From: Crossiella cryophila
GTDB lineage: Bacteria > Actinomycetota > Actinomycetes > Mycobacteriales > Pseudonocardiaceae
Reading direction: 5' to 3'
Assembly (NCBI RefSeq): GCF_014204915.1
Contig: NZ_JACHMH010000001.1
Coordinates: 4,613,501 to 4,677,500, forward strand
Length of the DNA: 64,000 nt
The notes below the pieces were generated by a model, which was not told where the DNA came from, ran no database searches, and was given only the letters and a program-made list of their open reading frames with translations. This document shows, piece by piece, positions 27,212-35,100 of this stretch (position 1 is the first letter of the stretch; every line of letters begins with the position of its first letter). Made by a program: the position numbers and the translations under genes.

Positions 27212-28171
27212 ATGAGCAAGCACCGGAACCTGCGGGTCATCGCCCTCGCCGCGGCCGTCCTCACCGCCGCGGGCTGCGCCGTCCCCGAGGCCGCGCCGTC
27301 CGACCTGCCCCCGCTGCCCGCGCCGAGCACCCCCACCTCGATCACCACCATCCCCCCAGGTCAGCGGCCGGAAGGCATGGTGCGGATCCCTGCTGGTTCC
27401 TACCCGCTGGGTCGTGACGACGGCCCGGATGAGGAGGGCCCCGCGCACCGGGTCACCCTCAACGCCTTCCACATCGACGTCTACCCGGTCACCACCCGGC
27501 AGTTCGTCGACTGGGCCAACCGATCGGTCGGGAACCTCGTCAACGCCCGCGGCGGCGATCCGCGGCGGTGGACCGGGCCGGTCAGCAGGCTGGAACGGGA
27601 CGCGGTGCGGGACCAGTCCGGCCGGGAGGTCTTCACCACCAACGACACCGACGAGGACTCCCGGGTTCTGCGCCAGGACGGCCGGTTCGCGGTGGAGGGT
27701 GACGTGGCCGAGCACCCGGTCAACGAGGTCTACTGGTGGGGCGCGCTGCAGTACTGCCAGGCCCGTGGCGCGCGGCTGCCCACCGAGGCGGAATGGGAGG
27801 CCACCGCCAGGGGCACCGAGGGCCGCACCTACCCGTGGGGCAACGCCGCGCCGGATGCCACCCGCGCCCAGTACGGCAAGGCCTACGACGAGACCAGCCC
27901 GGTCACCGCGCACCCCGCTGGCGCCACCCCGGAGGGCGTGCGGGACCTGGTCGGCAACCTCTACGAGTGGACCAGTTCGCTGGACCGCCCCTACCCGTAC
28001 GCCGCCGACGACGGCCGGGAGGACCCGCAGTCCCAGAAACTGCGGATCACCAGGGGCAGCTCGCACGACGAGCGCGCCGCGAACCTGCGCGCCACCGACC
28101 GTGACGGCTACTCCCGGGACCCCTTCGCCGGTCATCACCACATCGGGTTCCGCTGTGCCGCCGACGCCTGA
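27212..28171 (+). CDS. Lipoprotein with formylglycine-generating-enzyme-like (SUMF1) fold, 319 aa
   Basis: A lipoprotein signal ends in TAAGC (Cys22). After a Pro/Thr-rich spacer the protein follows the FGE-sulfatase fold from about residue 52 to the end: GMVRIPAGSYPLG, ARLPTEAEWEATARG, YPWGN, VGNLYEWTSS, and a final GFRC. In true formylglycine-generating enzymes two copper-binding Cys sit between RGGS and GFRC. Here the segment reads RGSSHDERAANLRATDRD and lacks both, so it probably does not oxidise sulfatase Cys and is a binding or scaffold variant. It is followed by a metallo-beta-lactamase-fold gene and a Ser/Thr kinase on the same strand. Confidence 0.85.
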   Translation: MSKHRNLRVIALAAAVLTAAGCAVPEAAPSDLPPLPAPSTPTSITTIPPGQRPEGMVRIPAGSYPLGRDDGPDEEGPAHRVTLNAFHIDVYPVTTRQFVDWANRSVGNLVNARGGDPRRWTGPVSRLERDAVRDQSGREVFTTNDTDEDSRVLRQDGRFAVEGDVAEHPVNEVYWWGALQYCQARGARLPTEAEWEATARGTEGRTYPWGNAAPDATRAQYGKAYDETSPVTAHPAGATPEGVRDLVGNLYEWTSSLDRPYPYAADDGREDPQSQKLRITRGSSHDERAANLRATDRDGYSRDPFAGHHHIGFRCAADA

Positions 28172-28172
28172 A

Positions 28173-28188
28173 CCGACCGATCGGTCGG
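28173..28188. promoter_or_regulatory. Perfect 16-bp palindrome, operator-like
   Basis: CCGACCGATCGGTCGG begins two bases after the lipoprotein stop and about 85 bp before the next gene. The zero-length loop disfavours a terminator. The dyad fits a TetR-family operator for the gene at 28271. Confidence 0.4.
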
Positions 28189-28270
28189 GGCCGATGCCGG
28201 TCGGCGCAGCCCACTGTCCACTGGGCGGATGCCCTGCTCGTCCCGGCCGGTCGCCTGAGAAGATCACCCG

Positions 28271-29287
28271 GTGAGCGCAGCCGCTGAGATCCCCTACACC
28301 ACGGGACTGCACGAGATCGCCCCCGGCGTGCGGGCCTGGCTGGCCCCCGACGGCAGCTGGGGCCTGAGCAACGCGGGGCTGATCAGCGGTGACGGCGAGT
28401 CGCTGCTGGTGGACACCCTCTACGACCTCAACCTCACCCGGACCATGCTGGACGCGATGGCCCCGGTGACCGCCGCACACCCGATCACCGTCGCGCTGAA
28501 CACGCACGCCAACGGGGATCACTGCTACGGCAACGAACTGCTCGCGCCCGAGGTGCGCATCCACGCGGTGACCGAGACCGCGCACGAGATGGCGCACGAC
28601 GCCCCGCCGGAGGTGATGGCCGCGCTGCTCTCACCCGCCGCGGCCGAGGGGCTGGGGCCGGTGCTGGCGGACTGGATCCAGCGGGCCTTCGGCAAGTACG
28701 AGTTCGGCGGGATCACCCAGCGCAACCCCGATGTCACCTTCGACCAGGAGCTGACGCTCTCCGTCGGCGGTCGCTCGGTCGAGTTGCGCAACCTCGGCCC
28801 GGCGCACACCGGCGGTGACGCGGTGGCCTGGGTGCCGGACGCGGGCGTGCTCTTCACCGGCGATCTGCTCTTCATCGGCGGCGCGCCGATCATGTGGGCG
28901 GGGCCGATCGACAACTGGCTGCGGGCCTGCGACGAGATGATCGCACTCTCGCCGGAGTACATCGTGCCTGGTCACGGGCCGGTCACCGACTGCGACGGAG
29001 TGCGCGCGGTGCAGGGCTACTGGCGGCACATCCGCGAACTCGCCCGCGAGGCGCACGGCAAGGGGCTGTCCTGGACGGACGCCGCACTGGCCGCGGACCT
29101 GGGGGAGTACGCGGGACTGGGCGAGTCCGAGCGGGTGGCGCCGAACATGTACCAGGCATACCGCGAACTCGAACCCGGCCTGTCCACAGTGGATCCGCTG
29201 GGCATGCTGGCCGCGATGGCCCAGTGGGACGCCGTGCGCGGCAACGGTGGGACCAACGCCACTACCCCACCCGCCACGAACGACTAG
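28271..29287 (+). CDS. Metallo-beta-lactamase-fold hydrolase, 338 aa
   Basis: The zinc-binding pattern of the fold is present: NTHANGDHCYGN (HxNxDH variant of HxHxDH), GPAHTGGD and VPGHGPV, with FTGDLLF between. The first motif has Asn where classical enzymes have the second His, as in many MBL-fold hydrolases of unknown substrate. It has no signal peptide, so it is cytoplasmic. The start is GTG 28271. It lies between a lipoprotein and a Ser/Thr kinase on the same strand with short gaps (99 and 58 bp). Confidence 0.85.
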   Translation: MSAAAEIPYTTGLHEIAPGVRAWLAPDGSWGLSNAGLISGDGESLLVDTLYDLNLTRTMLDAMAPVTAAHPITVALNTHANGDHCYGNELLAPEVRIHAVTETAHEMAHDAPPEVMAALLSPAAAEGLGPVLADWIQRAFGKYEFGGITQRNPDVTFDQELTLSVGGRSVELRNLGPAHTGGDAVAWVPDAGVLFTGDLLFIGGAPIMWAGPIDNWLRACDEMIALSPEYIVPGHGPVTDCDGVRAVQGYWRHIRELAREAHGKGLSWTDAALAADLGEYAGLGESERVAPNMYQAYRELEPGLSTVDPLGMLAAMAQWDAVRGNGGTNATTPPATND

Positions 29288-29345
29288 GGTTTGCGGACGG
29301 AAGACGCCGTGCCCGGTGTGGGCGGCGCCTGGTTGTGGAATTGGG

Positions 29346-30734
29346 ATGGACATGACGACGCCGACCTCCGCGGGGGATTCGCGACCTGATCTGCTCGGCG
29401 GGCGATACCGCCTGGGCGAGCTGATCGGGCGGGGCGGCATGGGCGCGGTCTGGGCCGCCAACGACGAGGTGCTGCACCGCGCGGTGGCGATCAAGGAGGT
29501 GCTCGCGCCGACCTGGGCCAGCGAGGAGGAGAAAGCCTCGCTGTGCGAACGCACCCAGCGTGAGGCGCGGGCCGCGGCGCGGATCAGCCACCCCAACGTG
29601 GTCACCGTCTTCGACGTGATCACCGAGGACGGCCGGCCATGGATCGTCATGGAGAAGGTCGAGAACCGGGCGCTGTCCAAGGTCATCGACGACGACGGCC
29701 CGATGTCCCCGCGCCGGGTGGCCGCCATCGGCGAGCAGATCCTGGGCGCGCTGCGGGCCGCGCACGAGCACGGCATCCTGCACCGCGACGTCAAGCCCGG
29801 CAACGTGCTGGTCTGCCCGGACGACCGGGCCGTGCTCACCGACTTCGGCATCGCCTCGGTCGACGGCGACTCCTCGCTGACCGTCTCCGGCGTGCTGGTC
29901 GGGGCCCCCGGCTACATCGCCCCGGAACGCGCCCGCGGCCTGCCCTTCGGCCCGGCCTCGGACCTGTGGGCGCTGGCCGCCACGCTCTACGCTGCGGTGG
30001 AGGGCAAGGCCCCGTTCGACCGCACCGGCGTGCTGCCCACGCTGACCGCGGTGCTCACCGAGGAACCGGACCCGATGGTGCTGGCCGGTCCGCTGACCCC
30101 GGTGCTGGAGGCCATGCTCCGCAAGGAGCCAGGCGACCGGCTCGGCGCGGCGGAGTTCGAGCACTCGCTGCGGTTGATCGCGCACACCCCGGACACCGAC
30201 GCGGACGTCACCTCCGCCCTGGTCACCGCGCGGGTCAGCCGGGCCGACCCGACCCGCACCGCGATCACCCGGATCGTGCCGGCGGCCGCGGCCGGCACGC
30301 CGTGGTGGCAGCGGCCGCGAGGCAAGGCCGCGATGGCCGCTGGGGCCGCGGTGCTGGCGGGCGGCGCGGTCGCGGCCACGCTGATCCTGATGCCGCGCCC
30401 CACCGACAACCCCGGCGGCCCGACCGGCCCCGGCGGGCAGCAGCCGATCAACGCGCCGCAGGACACCACCAGCCCGACCAGCCGCACCAGCCGTCCGCTG
30501 CCGCCGCCGGGCTCGACCCTGCCGAGCAGCAGCCCCACCAGCACCACCGGCGAGTCCTCGACCACCGCGCCCAGCAGCAGCACCGCGCCGAGTTCGTCCA
30601 CCCCGCCGACCAGCAGCGAGAAGCCCACCAGCGCCAAGCCGCCGACCACGACCACCTCGCCGTCGGCACCGCCCAGCAGCAACGTGGTGACCAACGGGAC
30701 CTCCGCCGCGCCACCCGGCGGCGGCGCGGCCTGA
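29346..30734 (+). CDS. Transmembrane Ser/Thr protein kinase, 462 aa
   Basis: A Pkn-type kinase. Domain (about 18-285): glycine loop GRGGMGAVW, ATP-anchoring Lys in VAIKEV, catalytic HRDVKPGNV, DFG in LTDFGIAS, and APGYIAPE. A juxtamembrane segment is followed by one membrane helix (about 337-358) and a Pro/Ser/Thr-rich extracellular tail of some 100 residues with no PASTA repeats, so it is not the cell-wall sensor PknB. ATG 29346 is chosen; ATG 29352 is an alternative. A terminator-like hairpin lies about 85 bp after its stop. Confidence 0.9.
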   Translation: MDMTTPTSAGDSRPDLLGGRYRLGELIGRGGMGAVWAANDEVLHRAVAIKEVLAPTWASEEEKASLCERTQREARAAARISHPNVVTVFDVITEDGRPWIVMEKVENRALSKVIDDDGPMSPRRVAAIGEQILGALRAAHEHGILHRDVKPGNVLVCPDDRAVLTDFGIASVDGDSSLTVSGVLVGAPGYIAPERARGLPFGPASDLWALAATLYAAVEGKAPFDRTGVLPTLTAVLTEEPDPMVLAGPLTPVLEAMLRKEPGDRLGAAEFEHSLRLIAHTPDTDADVTSALVTARVSRADPTRTAITRIVPAAAAGTPWWQRPRGKAAMAAGAAVLAGGAVAATLILMPRPTDNPGGPTGPGGQQPINAPQDTTSPTSRTSRPLPPPGSTLPSSSPTSTTGESSTTAPSSSTAPSSSTPPTSSEKPTSAKPPTTTTSPSAPPSSNVVTNGTSAAPPGGGAA

Positions 30735-30785
30735 GCCTGGCCGAAAGCCCGCGAACGGTGATGACCCCGGGTTATCCTGAGAGGG

Positions 30786-32126
30786 GTGACAGAATCCAGG
30801 AAGTCGCCTGAACTGGCCGGACCCGTCGCGAGCGGGTCCGTTTTCGTTTATGGGGCCAACGTCGTGGACGTGGCCGACGGCAAGGTGCTGACCGGCCGGA
30901 ACGTGCTGGTCGAGCGCGATCGCATCACCGCGGTCGGGCGGTTCGAGGCCCCGGCCGGGGTGAGCGTGCTGGACGCGCGCGGCCGGTTCCTGATCCCTGG
31001 CCTGTGGGACATGCACGTGCACGGCTTCGACGAGGCGTACCTGCCCGCCTTCCTCGGCAACGGCGTGACCGGGGTGCGGCAGATGGCCGGGGCGCCGGTG
31101 CACGCGGACTGGCGGCGACGGCTGGCCGCTGGCGAGGTCTTCGGGCCGCGGATGGTCTTCGGCAGCCGGATCATCGACGGCCCGCGGCCCAGCAGACCGG
31201 GCTCGATCGCGGTGACCACCCCGGCGGACGCGCGGGCGGCGGTGACCACCTGCGTTGGCGAGCGGGCCGAGTTCCTCAAGGTGTACTCGCAGCTGCCCCG
31301 GGATGCCTACTTCGCGTTGCTGGCCGAGGCGGAGCTGGCCGGGATCGACGTTGTCGGGCACGTGCCGTTCGAGGTGCCGGTGCTGGCCGCGGCGCAACGC
31401 GGCATCGAGCACCTGGACGGGGTGCTGGTCGGGGCGTCCAGCGAGCGGGAGGAGCTGACCGCCGGGTTCGCCGGGCTGGACGCGGGTGATCCGGCCGGCA
31501 TGTTCGGGCGGCTGTCCGAACTCACCCACCGCGCGGCCGGGACCACCGATCCGGCGCGGCTGGCCGAACTGCGGGATTCCTTCCTGGCCAACGGAACCTG
31601 GCACGTGCCGACCCTGGCCGTGCACCAGGCCAAGGCGACCATGGGCACCCCGGAGTTCGCGCTGCGGCCCTACCTGGCGCACATCGAACCCGTGCTGCGG
31701 CAGGGCTGGGCGCGGGCCGCGGACTGGCGCTCACCCGATCCGGCGGCTGAGCAGCGGCTGTTCGAGCGCTACCTGGAGGTGACCGGCGAGCTGCACCGGG
31801 CAGGGGTGCCGCTGCTGGCGGGCAGCGACACCTTCGTGCCCGGGTTCAGCCTGCACGACGAGCTGGAACTGTTGGTGCGCGCCGGACTCAGCCCCGCGGC
31901 CGCCCTGCGCGCGGCCACCCTGGACCCGGCCCGGTTCCTGGGCGTCACCGACCGCTTCGGCGCGGTGGCACCGGGTCGGATCGCGGATCTTGTTGTGCTG
32001 GAAGACAATCCGCTCGCCGACATCGCGCACACGCGGCGGGTCGCGGCGGTGTTGTTCGGCGGGATGGTGCTCAGCAGTCCAGCAGTTCTGGCAGCCGCTC
32101 CGGCTGACCGGCCAGCAGCGCGCTGA
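30786..32126 (+). CDS. Amidohydrolase family protein, 446 aa
   Basis: A TIM-barrel metal-dependent amidohydrolase: N-terminal beta domain (GANVVDVADGKVLTGRNVLV), metal site DMHVHG, EFLKVYS with the carbamylated-type Lys, VVGHVPF, and C-terminal GSDTF plus RIADLVVLEDNP. It most resembles imidazolonepropionase/prolidase-like members with unknown substrates. The start is probably GTG 30786; no later in-frame start preserves the first beta strand. A terminator-like hairpin overlaps codons 12-19. The 3' end overlaps the convergent asparaginase gene by 56 bp. Confidence 0.82.
   Translation: MTESRKSPELAGPVASGSVFVYGANVVDVADGKVLTGRNVLVERDRITAVGRFEAPAGVSVLDARGRFLIPGLWDMHVHGFDEAYLPAFLGNGVTGVRQMAGAPVHADWRRRLAAGEVFGPRMVFGSRIIDGPRPSRPGSIAVTTPADARAAVTTCVGERAEFLKVYSQLPRDAYFALLAEAELAGIDVVGHVPFEVPVLAAAQRGIEHLDGVLVGASSEREELTAGFAGLDAGDPAGMFGRLSELTHRAAGTTDPARLAELRDSFLANGTWHVPTLAVHQAKATMGTPEFALRPYLAHIEPVLRQGWARAADWRSPDPAAEQRLFERYLEVTGELHRAGVPLLAGSDTFVPGFSLHDELELLVRAGLSPAAALRAATLDPARFLGVTDRFGAVAPGRIADLVVLEDNPLADIAHTRRVAAVLFGGMVLSSPAVLAAAPADRPAAR
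30818..30849 (+). terminator. Terminator-like hairpin with T tract inside a 5' coding region
   Basis: CGGACCCG (30818-30825) and CGGGTCCG (30833-30840) pair perfectly around a 7-base loop and are followed by TTTTCGTTT, a classic intrinsic terminator. It falls 84 bp after the kinase stop but within the first codons of the amidohydrolase, so it may end kinase transcription or attenuate the downstream gene. Confidence 0.6.
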
Positions 32127-33024
32127 GCACCGCGATCCGGGCCTGGGCGGCGCGCAGGGTGCCGGTGAGCACCGCGCCCGCCCTGGTCAGCTCGGTGGCC
32201 GAGGTGTAGATCGGCAGCACCGGACCGGCCGCGGTCCGCGAGGTCACCGCGACCAGCACCCCGGCCGCGGTGGCCTCGCGGACGGCCTCGACCACCTCCG
32301 GGTTGACGTTGCCCGCACCCGCGCCGACCAGCACCAATCCGCGTGCGCCCGCGGCCACCGCGGCCCGCAGCAGCACCGCGTCACCGCCGGTGTGGTGGGT
32401 GAGGATGTCGACTCGCGGGGCCTCGGTCACGGTCGGGACGGGCAGCGCGGCCGGGCGCGGCGCCGGGGCCTGGAGTAGCACCTCGCCGCCGATCAGGTGA
32501 CCGACCGGGGCGGCGCTGGGGTCCTGGTAGGCGTCCGGGTTCAGGGTGTGGTGCTTGACCGTGCCGCGGGCGGCGTGGATCTTGCCGCCGAAGGCGATCA
32601 AAACCCCGTGGTCACGGGCCTGCCGCGCCACCGCGAAGGCGTCGGCCAGGTTGCCGGGGGCGTCCGAGCCGGGGGCGCCGAGCGGGCGCTGCGAGCCGGT
32701 GAAGACCACCGGGCGCGGGTCGTCGTGGTGCAGGTCGAGCAGGAACGCGGTCTCCTCCATGGTGTCGGTGCCGTGCGTGACCACGATCCCGCGCACCTGC
32801 GGATCGGCCAGCGTCGCCCGCACCTGCCGCAACAGGCCGAGCTGCTGGTCCAGGGTGATCGCGGAACTGTCCACGGTGCACAGGTCGACGACCTCCACCG
32901 GCACCGGCTGCGGCGAGGGCAGGGCGTCCAGCACGGTCCCACCGGGCAACGCGGCGGCCAGCCCCGCCTCGGTAGGCGTGCTGGAGATGGTGCCCCCGGT
33001 CGCGATAACCACAAGCCTGCCCAT
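32071..33024 (-). CDS. Asparaginase, 317 aa
   Basis: An L-asparaginase-family enzyme, hydrolysing asparagine to aspartate and ammonia. Both catalytic threonine blocks are present: VIATGGTIS near the N-terminus and VTHGTDTMEETA around residue 82-93, along with GSQRP. There is no signal peptide, so it is cytoplasmic. Start ATG 33024 is well supported: GGAGG lies 6-7 bases upstream; a longer start at 33078 would read through the 30-bp palindrome. It overlaps the convergent amidohydrolase by 56 bp. The palindrome in its leader suggests repressor control. Confidence 0.9.
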   Translation of the reverse strand: MGRLVVIATGGTISSTPTEAGLAAALPGGTVLDALPSPQPVPVEVVDLCTVDSSAITLDQQLGLLRQVRATLADPQVRGIVVTHGTDTMEETAFLLDLHHDDPRPVVFTGSQRPLGAPGSDAPGNLADAFAVARQARDHGVLIAFGGKIHAARGTVKHHTLNPDAYQDPSAAPVGHLIGGEVLLQAPAPRPAALPVPTVTEAPRVDILTHHTGGDAVLLRAAVAAGARGLVLVGAGAGNVNPEVVEAVREATAAGVLVAVTSRTAAGPVLPIYTSATELTRAGAVLTGTLRAAQARIAVLSALLAGQPERLPELLDC

Positions 33025-33045
33025 CGCCCACCTCCTGGATCCCAC

Positions 33046-33075
33046 GAGACGAACGTTCGCGCGAACGTTCGTCTC
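33046..33075. promoter_or_regulatory. Perfect 30-bp palindrome in the asparaginase leader
   Basis: The sequence begins GAGACGAACGTTCGC and its second half is the exact reverse complement, 22-51 bp upstream of the asparaginase ATG. It contains two internal GAACGTTC palindromes, so it could bind two dimers. A TetR- or similar-family operator is the likeliest reading. Confidence 0.7.
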
Positions 33076-33161
33076 CATAGGAACAGATCCAGAACCCCCA
33101 GGTCAATGTGGTGTTTAGTGCCACCCCACCAAACCCACCCATCCCACCCAACCCCACCCGT

Positions 33162-33682
33162 CGTGTTGGCCGTTCTCGTACGGCGTGTTGGCCGAAGTGG
33201 GACGGCGTGTTGGCCGTTCTCGTACGGCGTGTTTGCCGGACTGGGACGCTGGCTTGGCCGGTCCGGCACACCGAACTGGCCCAGCCCAGCCACCGGCCCG
33301 CCTGCCAGCCGTGTCGCCCGCCAGTTCGCTCGCCCGAACTGCTCGCCTGCCTGCTCGCTTGCTCGCCTGCCTGGCCGTCCGGCCACCGCGCTGACGTTTC
33401 GGCCCGCCGCAACCGCCGACCCAACCCGGCGCGTTTGCCGCTCTCGCACGGTGTGTTTGCCGCTCCGGGACGGTGTGTTTGCCGGACTGGGACGGTGTGT
33501 TGGCTGTTGTGGGACACCAGCTTGGCCATTCCGGTCCGCCGCCCCGAGCCGAGCCCAGTCTGCGGCAGCCCGACCTGGCATTTCGGCCAACCCGATGTGC
33601 CACTTCGGCCAAGCAGCCGTCCCACAACTGCCAACGTGGCGTACAAGACCGGCCAACATGGCGTACGAGAACGGCCAACACG
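33162..33682. repeat. 22-nt-period tandem repeat array A, head-to-head
   Basis: A gene-free stretch (33,079-33,699). Forward units start at 33162, 33184, 33206, 33228 and 33250, and again at 33430, 33452, 33474 and 33496. Reverse-oriented units start at 33573, 33595, 33617, 33639 and 33661. Every unit is exactly 22 nt: GTGTTGGCCG (with a preceding C or T), six variable bases, then ACGG, with a core of either TCGTACGG or TGGGACGG. The middle (33272-33429) is degenerate and carries other short iterations. The arms could pair into a large cruciform. Confidence 0.85.
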
Positions 33683-33699
33683 CTGGGTGGGGGGTGGGG

Positions 33700-34330
33700 T
33701 TAGGGGGAGAGGGTGTGGGTTAGGCCGCCGTCGATGATTAGGTCGGTGGCGGTGATGTAGGTGGCGGAGGTGGAGGCTAGGTAGGCGACTGCTTCGGCCA
33801 TCTGTTCTGGGCGGCCGAGGGTGCTGAGGGGGACTTGGCGGCGGTAGGAGGTCGGGGCTGGCGTTGGTGAACATGTCGGTGCGGATTTAGCCGGGGCTGA
33901 CCGAGTTGATCCGGATGCCGCGTGCGGCCAGGTCGGCGCCCAGGGTGTGGGTCAGGTTGGTGACGGCGGCCTTGGTGGCGGAGTACATCGAGGCCAGGCC
34001 CAGGCCGCGGTACTGGGTCCACGTGGCGTTGAGCACGATCGCGGAGCCGCGGGAGAGCAGGGGAAGGGCCTTGGTGACGGTGAAGAACAGGCCCTTGAGG
34101 TTGACGCCGAGCAGTTGGTCGACGTCCTGCTCGGTCAGTTCGGCGGGGGGTTTGAAGATCCCCGCGCCCGCGTTGGCGAAGAGCACGTCCAGGCGGCCGT
34201 ACTCGGCCTCGACGCAGCGGCCGGTGAGCACCACGGTGGCGCCCTCGGCGTGCAGCAGCCGCGCGGTGGCCAGGCCCATCCCGCTCGCCCCGCCGGTGAT
34301 CAGCGCGACCTTGTTCGCGAATCGGTTCAT
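33700..34330 (-). pseudogene. Short-chain dehydrogenase/reductase pseudogene
   Basis: The frame begins like a normal SDR (VALITGGASGMGLATA, FANAGAG, SMYSATKAA) but is damaged three ways. First, about 35-40 residues are missing between VVLTGR and VEAEYGRLDV. Second, the codon after INSVSPG, normally Tyr, is TAA at 33885-33887. Third, after FTNA the frame shifts, and the family's last block (STLGRPEQMAEAVAYLAS ... IIDGG) continues in another frame to a stop at 33700-33702. Intact homologues are about 240-250 aa. It lies 28 bp after the equally damaged regulator gene and 18 bp from repeat array A. Confidence 0.85.
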
Positions 34331-34358
34331 GATCCGATCCTGCGTGCCGCCCTCAAGA

Positions 34359-35027
34359 TCAACCAGAGTCGGCTGATACGGGTGCCGCCAACACCTGGCT
34401 GAGGCGGTCCGCGGTGGCGGTGCCGGCGGCGGGCAGGTGCAGGATCAGGCGGGTGCCGGGCAGTTCGGGCAGGGTGAGCACGGTCTTGCTGCCCTGACTC
34501 CGTTCCCACACCTCGTGCCGCGCCCACAGCTCGGCGAACTCCGGCGACACACCGGCCAGGTCCGCGGCCAGTTCGGCGAAACGCGCGTCGTCGGGGAACC
34601 GGGCGGACTGGGCGCGGAAGTCGGCCACCATGTCCGCGGCCGCCGGGACCCAGCCCGGCCAGCGCACCCGGCAGTCCGCCGAGGTGAAGAAGGTGATCAG
34701 GCAGTTGTGCGCGAGTCCTGGCCGGTAGCCGAAGACCTCGCGCGCCGCGGTGTTGAGCGCCAGGAAGTTCCAGTGCCGGTCCAGCAGGTAGGCCGGGTTG
34801 GGCAGCCAGCCCGCCAGCAACCGCTGGTGCGCCGGATCCACCGCCACCGTCCCGGCCGCCGACTCGGGCGGGTTCAGCCCGGCCAGCCGGTACAGGTGCG
34901 CGCGCTCGGGCTCGGCCAGCCGCAGCGCGCCGGCGATGGCTGGTAAGCCCACGTCAGCGGGGGTGAGGCGGGCCCGGCGGGAGCGCAGGAAGTCCCGGAG
35001 TTCGCCGTGCCGGTCCCGGACAGGCAT
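34359..35027 (-). CDS. MmyB-type regulator lacking its helix-turn-helix, 222 aa
   Basis: The C-terminal ligand-binding domain of MmyB-like regulators is complete (about 45-222: PNPAYLLDRHWNFLALN, RVRWPGWVPAAADMVADFR). The N-terminus starts normally (LRDFLRSRRARLTPADVGLP) but jumps directly to AGALRLAEPERAHLYRLAG. The usual XRE-type helix-turn-helix between these blocks (around 45 residues including the recognition helix) is absent, in frame. It therefore probably cannot bind DNA as its relatives do. The ATG at 35027 has GAGGTGG upstream. MmyB-type regulators commonly sit by SDR genes, and here the neighbour is an SDR pseudogene. It may itself be a decaying gene. Confidence 0.8.
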   Translation of the reverse strand: MPVRDRHGELRDFLRSRRARLTPADVGLPAIAGALRLAEPERAHLYRLAGLNPPESAAGTVAVDPAHQRLLAGWLPNPAYLLDRHWNFLALNTAAREVFGYRPGLAHNCLITFFTSADCRVRWPGWVPAAADMVADFRAQSARFPDDARFAELAADLAGVSPEFAELWARHEVWERSQGSKTVLTLPELPGTRLILHLPAAGTATADRLSQVLAAPVSADSG

Positions 35028-35100
35028 CGCGTCCACCTCACTGAGCTTAATGGCGCAGCCGTTGACCACTAGGCTGGTCGTGGCGGGCTAGGAGGTGCTT

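Noticed and set aside
33046-33075. LexA box
   Set aside because: LexA boxes read GAAC-N4-GTTC; here the half-sites are GAACGTTC back to back, so the fit is poor.
33108-33723. Several overlapping open frames translating the 22-nt repeats
   Set aside because: A 22-nt unit cycles through all three frames, so stops are rare by construction; no ribosome site or domain.
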